Source: Berghia stephanieae
Taxonomy: Eukaryota; Mollusca; Gastropoda; Nudibranchia; Aeolidiidae
Reading direction: 5' to 3'
Assembly (NCBI GenBank): GCA_034508935.3
Contig: CM067450.1
Location: 8,300,602-8,364,601, forward strand
Length of the DNA stretch: 64,000 nt
Positions 48,336 through 64,000 of the stretch are shown piece by piece. The notes beneath the pieces were generated by a model. That model was not told the DNA's origin. It did not search any database and saw only the letters and a list, made by a program, of their open reading frames with translations. Both the position numbers and the translations under genes were made by a program. Position 1 is the first letter of the stretch, and each line of letters opens with the position of its first letter.

Positions 48336-48389
48336 AAATATAAACGAACTGTTAAACTCTGGACAAAAATAACTCCAAACAAATACAAC

Positions 48390-48440
48390 CCCCCTCCCCC
48401 CCCCCCCAAAAAAAAAAACCCCAAAAAAACAACAAAAAAT
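48390..48440. repeat. C-run and A-run low-complexity tract
   Basis: A C-rich run (CCCCCCTCCCCCCCCCCCCC) followed by an A-run at the end of an R1 copy. It is likely unreliable in length. Confidence 0.9.
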
Positions 48441-49107
48441 CCCCCAACAAACCAACTCAAAAGCGTAAATAACTTGAATAGAAATCACAGATTGCTTTTT
48501 ATTATTGTTAGCAGACAGAAATAAATATAACATGGTATGAAAATCACATTATTTTAATTTTATGAACATTGTATGGACTCAATCATAGACCAGGTAATAA
48601 GAATCGATAAACAAATGAAAAATATATGTATGAGAACGATACAGTTTGAATGATAAATAAGATAAATTGTTATAGACAAACAACAATGGAAAAGTTTCAA
48701 CAAATAAATGAAAGCAAACAGTGGTAAAGGAAACATCTCAAATACATATCTTTACTCTCTTAATATAATGCAAAGCTAATTAAACAAATTTGATTTCAAT
48801 TCAAAATGAAGAGAATTAAGCACGACTAGCCCATGAAAGTACACAAAATAAATAATCCTGTTTATTTTTATTTCATTCAGTTTGAATTGGAGAGTACAAG
48901 TAAGAAAGAAAATGCGAGGAAAAACTTAAAAAATAGAAGTGAAAAGCCCAAACATTCATCATGACAAACCAATAAAGAATGACGGACTTGAAATTTGTTG
49001 AGATCAGAACAAGCATATAGGCGTAAACAGTTTCCATGTATTTGGGGAGCTTAGTTCTTTATTCCCTCATTCAAATATTTCTTGATTATCAGCAACTGTT
49101 TTTATGT

Positions 49108-49590
49108 TTGTTTTTAAGGGTTTTACGGCGCTCTCGACACATTTAGGTCATTTCAGCGCGAGTAAAAAGGAATGAAATGGGATAGTGAAAAAAATTCTAG
49201 ATGTACAATTAAAAGCATACAAGACAAAGTAAGACAAAGGGGGTTGGTTAAAATAAGGAACAGATATAGATTCCAAGAGCATACTATACTATCAATTTGC
49301 ACAGATTGAGATCACCTAAATCTCATCAAGACACAAGCATCGGAATCTCAATTAGAAGAGGAATACTCTCAAATGCTTACATTATATATATTCAAAACAA
49401 CAATTATATAACAGAACACATATGATTTACAAGGGAAATAATATCATCGCCCAAAAACCATGGCAATACATTTGGTGATTACCTCCCTACAAAGGACACC
49501 GGCCTGGGAAAGGACAAAACCAAGTAATCTCATTCCAAGACAAAGACAGAAAGCAATTCAGAAAACAGATTTCTTCCTCGTATGGACCAT
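49108..49590 (-). repeat. R1 SINE-like copy, minus strand
   Basis: Minus strand: a TTGCTTTCTGTCTTTGTCTT block near 49550, a TTTAGGTGATCTCAATCTG block, and the hairpin end GCGCTGAAATGACC...AGAGCGCCGTAAAACCC. The stem bases co-vary with those of the 19853 copy. Confidence 0.7.
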
Positions 49591-50276
49591 CATGAATTCA
49601 AGAAAGAGAAAATGTTCATATCATTTAACTTTAACTTTTTCATTCATTCATTTGCTCATTCAGTCTTTCATCCCATTTTCAAAGGTAAGAGTACGAGATT
49701 TTAAGGCCATGATCAGCTGAATCAATGTCCATCTGTTGTCCAATGACTAAACTTGCACAAACCAACATCTACGACAAAGTGCACGGTTTTTGTCTTTAAA
49801 AAAAAAAAATCAGTTTCATCCTATATACATGAATTGTCTACAATACTACACAAAAAATTCTAATAAACTGATTTTTCTAACATAATAAATGAAAACATTT
49901 TATTTGAAGAAGCCAGCAAAAGAAAAGCAATGCAAAAAAAATACTAGAAAGCGGTATACAGACGATACACGTACAAGTTATTTTGCATTTTATTTTATTT
50001 GTTTTCCACGTTAATTTGTGTATTGTTGTGCTGACAAAGGGTTTGTACCCGAAATATCCATTGTCTGTTTTGTTCTCATATGAAGCCTCTCCATTTTCAC
50101 TCTTTCGTTTAGCAAAAAAAATATTGAAACCAGCATAAATAAAGTTATGAATAAGAAGGATTTTGATAGATAGATTTTAAAATATCGCAACCATACTAGA
50201 CCTCTATATATCTTTTCTGGACACGTGAATATGAACAGCACAAATTGATATGAATTATGTTATTAAATGATGACTC

Positions 50277-50680
50277 AAAAAGTAAAAAATATATATGTAC
50301 ATGTATATCGTTGACTGTTTTGCGCTTTAATTTGGTAATTTAGATGTACTATGTTACCGTAAAACATTAAATGTGTACTGATAGATAAGTGGATATAAGA
50401 ATAAATGTTTGTAAATCTAATAATAATTGTTAGTCAATGACCTTTTACCTTTGCCTTTAGAACAGTCAGCAATGACAGAAAAAGTAAAAAATATATATGT
50501 ACATGTTTATCGTTGACTATGTTTTGCACTTTAATTTGGTAATTCAGATGTACTCTACTACCGTAAAACAATAAATTTGTACTGATATATAAGTGGATAA
50601 AGAATAAATGTTTGTAAACCTAATAATACTCGTTAGTCAATGACCTTTTACCTTTGCCTTTAGAACAGTCAGCAATGATG
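50277..50680. repeat. 202-bp tandem duplication
   Basis: Two adjacent units start with AAAAAGTAAAAAATATATATG (50277 and 50479) and end with AGAACAGTCAGCAATGA. They are about 93 percent identical by eye. There is no ORF. Confidence 0.85.
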
Positions 50681-51239
50681 GACCATCAGTTCATCGATGC
50701 TCTGTTGTTTGGTTTTTGTTTTCAGCAAGATGAGTCAATGATGAGTTTATCTCCATTTTAATATAGCCATTTTTGTTTTATTTAAAACAAAATTGCTTAT
50801 CATTTGTAACGAAATTAAGATGAAGAATTCATTGGTACATCTTCCACATGGCCAAGGGAGAAATACTGTAATATATTCTGACCTATATTTTTATTTATGT
50901 GGTTTTATTATGCTATTTACTATTATTTTGCGATCAGTAAAAAGGAAAATGATGTGATAGATTGTAGATTTGAATTAGAATATCACCCCCCCCCCCCCAA
51001 AAAAAAAAAAAAAAAAGGTTAGTAAAAGGGACTAGTTCAAGTTGGCAGCAACAACAACAAAATAAATGAAGATTACAAGAGCAATCTATCAATGAGTCAG
51101 GTGTGAGACTAACAAAAGATTCTGATATGAAGAATACACTCGGTGATTACAAAATGCTTGCAAAACTATTCAAAACTAAAAACTTTAGCCAAGAAGAGAT
51201 GATTTACAATTTAAAAAAATGTTATTTCCAAAATATGGA

Positions 51240-51425
51240 ACTATATGGGACAATTTCCCTCTCGATTAAAGATCTCAGGCAGAACCTAGCACAACAAGTT
51301 ATCTCATTTCAGGGCAAGGACGGAAAGCAACATAGAAACCGGAAATCAGATATCAAGAGAAATTAGAGACAACAAGAGCGACCTCCCTGGTCCACCGTTG
51401 AAGGTCTAAAGACCGCATCCAAACT
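51240..51425 (-). repeat. R1 fragment, minus strand
   Basis: The plus strand shows CAAGGACGGAAAGCAACATAG and GACCTCCCTGGTCCACCG, matching the R1 5' half in reverse. Confidence 0.5.
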
Positions 51426-53384
51426 TTTAAAAGCAAAAAATAAAAATATTATCATAATAATGAATCAATATCTCCTTAAATCATTTATTTGTTTACTGAT
51501 TTGTTTATATTAACAACTTTTAGATAACACCCTTTTCAACACATGGTTATTTTAAGGGCAGCACCAAGAATTTGGGCCTGTCTACGCATACGAGGGAGGA
51601 AAAACTCTCTGTATCACAACCAGTATTTGATTCAAAGTGAAAGAAGAATAATTTACCAATACAGTATCGGATCCCTCTATTCATATGCAAATTCAAGTTT
51701 TGTGACTGATATTAGTTATTGGAAAATTAACTTCTGAAAAATTACAGACGTCCAGCAGCAGGAGATCAGCAAAGTAAGTAGGTCTAATCATTGGTACCCA
51801 CACATCACAAAGGAGGATAATTTGACTCTTTCATTTTGGGCTGACGAAAGTCATTTTAGCTCTGAGGCAAAATTTCCTTGATAAGCGGTGGAATAACAAG
51901 GAAATTAAATAAAGCCAGACTGAAACTAATAAAAATTCTCCAAATTTCCCTGTTTAAACTAAATCTTTATTGTGGACATCTGTATTTCAGTCAACTGGTG
52001 AGATATTATTCCTCTATATTATGGTTAATAAAAATAAAAGGCATCCATAATGTAAACTCCTATCACATATGAAATAAATATATAAATATAAAAAGATACA
52101 TTTTTCTATATTAAAATATTATCTTAAAACAACTATGGAATTAGAAATATAAATATAACAAAATCATTTAACTGTTATCATGGTCCTCCTCGTGTGTTAT
52201 AGTTATACATAAATTTTTATATATGGTAAAAACTTGCTATACTGGCAAACTTGCTTATTTCCAACTTAATGACGAGTACAGTTTATTAAATTCTAGATAA
52301 ATCTATACATTAAATCAATAATTTTGACACCGTCGAAGTCAGTTATTGGAACTGCGCAAGTTTTTTTTTTGGTTGCTGTTTATTTTGTGTGTGTGTAGTG
52401 TATGTATAATGTTGACTGATTATTAACTAAAAATCATGCTAATTAATTGAAGAGTTTTTTTTCTTATTATTATTTATCAAACGAAAATGGTCTCTACTCA
52501 AATGAATGAGAATGGAATCATACCATGCCTTTAGTTAAGTAGGTTTATTGATCTGATCTACAATGACTTTGAGTGAGTCTATTATGACCGACTTCCTATG
52601 TGATTTATTAGATTTAACGCATCTGACCGTCTGGGTGTCAACGAGTAATTGTTGAGAACTTTTGTTATGATGTAATGGTTTATTTGCATTTTACAGGGCA
52701 TGTTTGACCCACAGCCTCAATTGGGTATTTTGTCAGGGGAAAATATTTCATTGTATATGGTGCCCTATATTATTCTAATAAATTATTATGACTTTGTTCC
52801 GGGAATGAAATGGACACCTCTCTTTGATGTAATACGGGTCAAATGGTTTTAAAAGGATCCAAGTTTTCAAAACTTAAAGAAAACAGCAAAATATGAAATT
52901 TAAAATAAAAATAAAAGATGTGATATCATGTCATCATTAATAAAAAGGTGATAGAGATCAAGCATTTTGCTGTAGCCAAGACCGGCAATACCCGTGTTGG
53001 TAGGAAGATAAATAAGTTTTATAACAGTGGGAAACAGCGGAATTCACTGAAAAAATAAAATAATTATTACACAAATTGGAGGTCATCATAGTTTCTTGAC
53101 ATCATCAAAAATCAAAATGTCAAACTTTGTATAAGAGATAAAGGAAACTCTAATATCTTACTTATTGAATGGTTAAGAGACCAATAAATATATGTATTGA
53201 CTTATGATAAAAGATAAAAGGGCTTTTTATGTCTGTATGACTTTATGAAAATGGCTTTGCTGAACGATATTAGTGAAATGTCCATTAAGGCTTCAGGCAC
53301 AGTACATGTAGGCTACAAGATTGTCCACTGATTATATAAATATATATATTTAATTAAGGAATGTTTTTGGCCTAATAATAAATC
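51426..53384. other. Intergenic AT-rich stretch, no gene seen
   Basis: No exon with splice borders and no recognised repeat. It may include 3' UTR of the phosphatase gene at its right side. Confidence 0.4.
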
Positions 53385-53590
53385 ATGCAATGTGCAGCTT
53401 TTGCTTGTGGTGTGGCACTCAGCTTCTGAATTGTGGACCACTGGTTCAAGCCCTGCTGTGGAGCGTGAAAAGTTAAGTCCTTTGAAAATATTCTTTACTC
53501 ACACTTTCTCACAATATTATTTTTGTATATATAATAAGTACCCAGCACTGTTTTCACAAAAAAATAAGTAATTAAAAAAAAATATGGAAT
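53385..53590 (+). repeat. tRNA-derived SINE family II, degenerate
   Basis: The head GTGGTGTGGCACTCAGC... has box B-like TGGTTCAAGCCC near 53432. The body has TTAAGTCCTTTGAAAATATT and ACTCACACTTTCTCACA, parallel to the other family II copies, and it ends in an A-run. Confidence 0.5.
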
Positions 53591-54063
53591 AGCGCCTTTG
53601 CGACATCACGTCTTGTCAGTCCCACGCATTAAGGAATGTTGTTTAATTGGGATCTCTTGAAAGTTCTGTGAGCACATTGAGAAGAAATTGTGATACAAGC
53701 TCACATTTTAAGTTCACATTAAAACGAGCTCATTTTATAAAATGAAATATAATAATCAATTTATTTCATTGTCACAACCTTTCTGCCACAACTCTTAGTG
53801 ATCACCCTTAAACATTGTAGTTTTTAATTGTGAATGTTTTAAAACATTACCCTATGGTCGTATTGTTTTTATATATGATAGGCAAAGAGAGCAAGTGGTT
53901 TGCTCATCTTAAACTCATTGACCACTAAACCACAGGGTTTTCTTAAATTTTACTGATTTTTATGGGATTTCGATGGCTGGCATATGAAAGTTGTAGCTTC
54001 AAACTTGTGCATAAGCTCGACAATATTAACCAGAGGTTACGTGGATTTCGAAGAAAACAAATT

Positions 54064-63393
<9,330 letters not shown>

Positions 63394-63559
63394 CTGTAAG
63401 GAAAAGAAAGGTAAAAATTAATTTTTATTCATTTTTTTTCTCCAAAGAATTCCTGATCATTTTTAACTAAAGATAGACAAGAGCAACAGATTGTTGAACA
63501 CTGAAAATCTGGTTTTTTAAAAACATTTTGGACAGAAAATGTTTAATTCAAAAATTAAA

Positions 63560-63870
63560 TAAACAAATATGATCATTTATATAGCGCATTTCCATGGATT
63601 TATCATGCTAACTGCGCTTCACAATGTTTCATTTATTCCCCAGCAGGTCATATGGAATCACATTTCCCGTTCATACAGTACCAGTTGCCTGTTAGGCATC
63701 CTTTTTGTGATAACATGCTTACAATATCCGTCACAGCCTATAGCCAGGAATTCCCTCATACCTTAGGCACCTTTAGATTTCCATACCTGAGTTGAGCGGG
63801 GTATTGTGTGTTAAGTGCCTTACCCAAGAAAATATCGTCAGAATCAGAACTTTCAATATCGATTAATTGG
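63560..63870 (+). repeat. R2 SINE-like element, uninterrupted copy
   Basis: It begins TCATTTATATAGCGCATTTC and has GCGCTTCACAATGTTTCATTTATTCC, then GCCTATAGCCAGGAATTCCCTC and GTGCCTTACCCAAGAAAATAT. It provides the empty site for the R1 insertion at 19853. Confidence 0.6.
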
Positions 63871-64000
63871 GATTAAACCCATCTTGTCACAAAAAAATCT
63901 TTTATTCTGTAAGTTCTTTTTAATTCTTAAAGTATCAAATTTGAGACTTTGTGACAAAGTTGAGGTTATCTTCACCAATCAATATTTGAAGGTAAAGTGT

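Overview
This window is metazoan nuclear DNA. It is AT-rich and full of trinucleotide and dinucleotide microsatellites. Its genes have many small exons with GT/AG splice sites, and SINE, LINE, piggyBac and pogo/Tigger-like copies fill introns and intergenic space. The repeat mix suggests a marine invertebrate. The motif GGGAGATAACTC, seen near 36583 and 41238, recalls mollusc genomes, but that is only a weak hint.

Three host genes were assembled from exon homology, reading phase and splice signals. (1) A CutA-family gene lies on the minus strand (about 7850 to 3023) in six small exons, four of them 43-60 bp. (2) An F-box/leucine-rich-repeat gene resembling FBXL6 lies on the plus strand (18855 to 31628), with 11 exons whose phases all agree. 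(3) The 3' part of a receptor-type tyrosine phosphatase gene lies on the minus strand (63393 to 54064). It has duplicated membrane-proximal modules, a furin-like site, one transmembrane helix, an apparently active D1 and a degenerate D2. Its 5' end is beyond the right edge.

Between the genes: 7.1-12 kb holds tRNA-derived SINEs and a 1.25-kb palindromic SINE composite flanked by a 15-bp direct repeat. 12.8-18.3 kb is a LINE graveyard with two CR1-like copies and L2-like pieces. 27-29 kb, inside FBXL6 introns, holds a Tigger-like element and SINEs. 33.9-35.5 kb holds Ty3/Gypsy fossils. 36.7-43.6 kb is the most unusual stretch: a tandem array of exons resembling a tyrosine-recombinase catalytic domain. 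It first appears as paired exons repeated at about 0.72 kb, then as a fused 310-bp unit repeated six times. A piggyBac element sits at a TTAA inside this array, and a paralogous repeat shows the empty site. A second, decayed piggyBac borders it. 44.7-54 kb is gene-poor, with a repeated SINE-like family (here R1), one copy of which holds a nested MITE.

Several exons that are otherwise well conserved carry single-base frame shifts, mostly the loss of one base at a short homopolymer. This looks more like consensus error than gene death, but I cannot prove it from the sequence.
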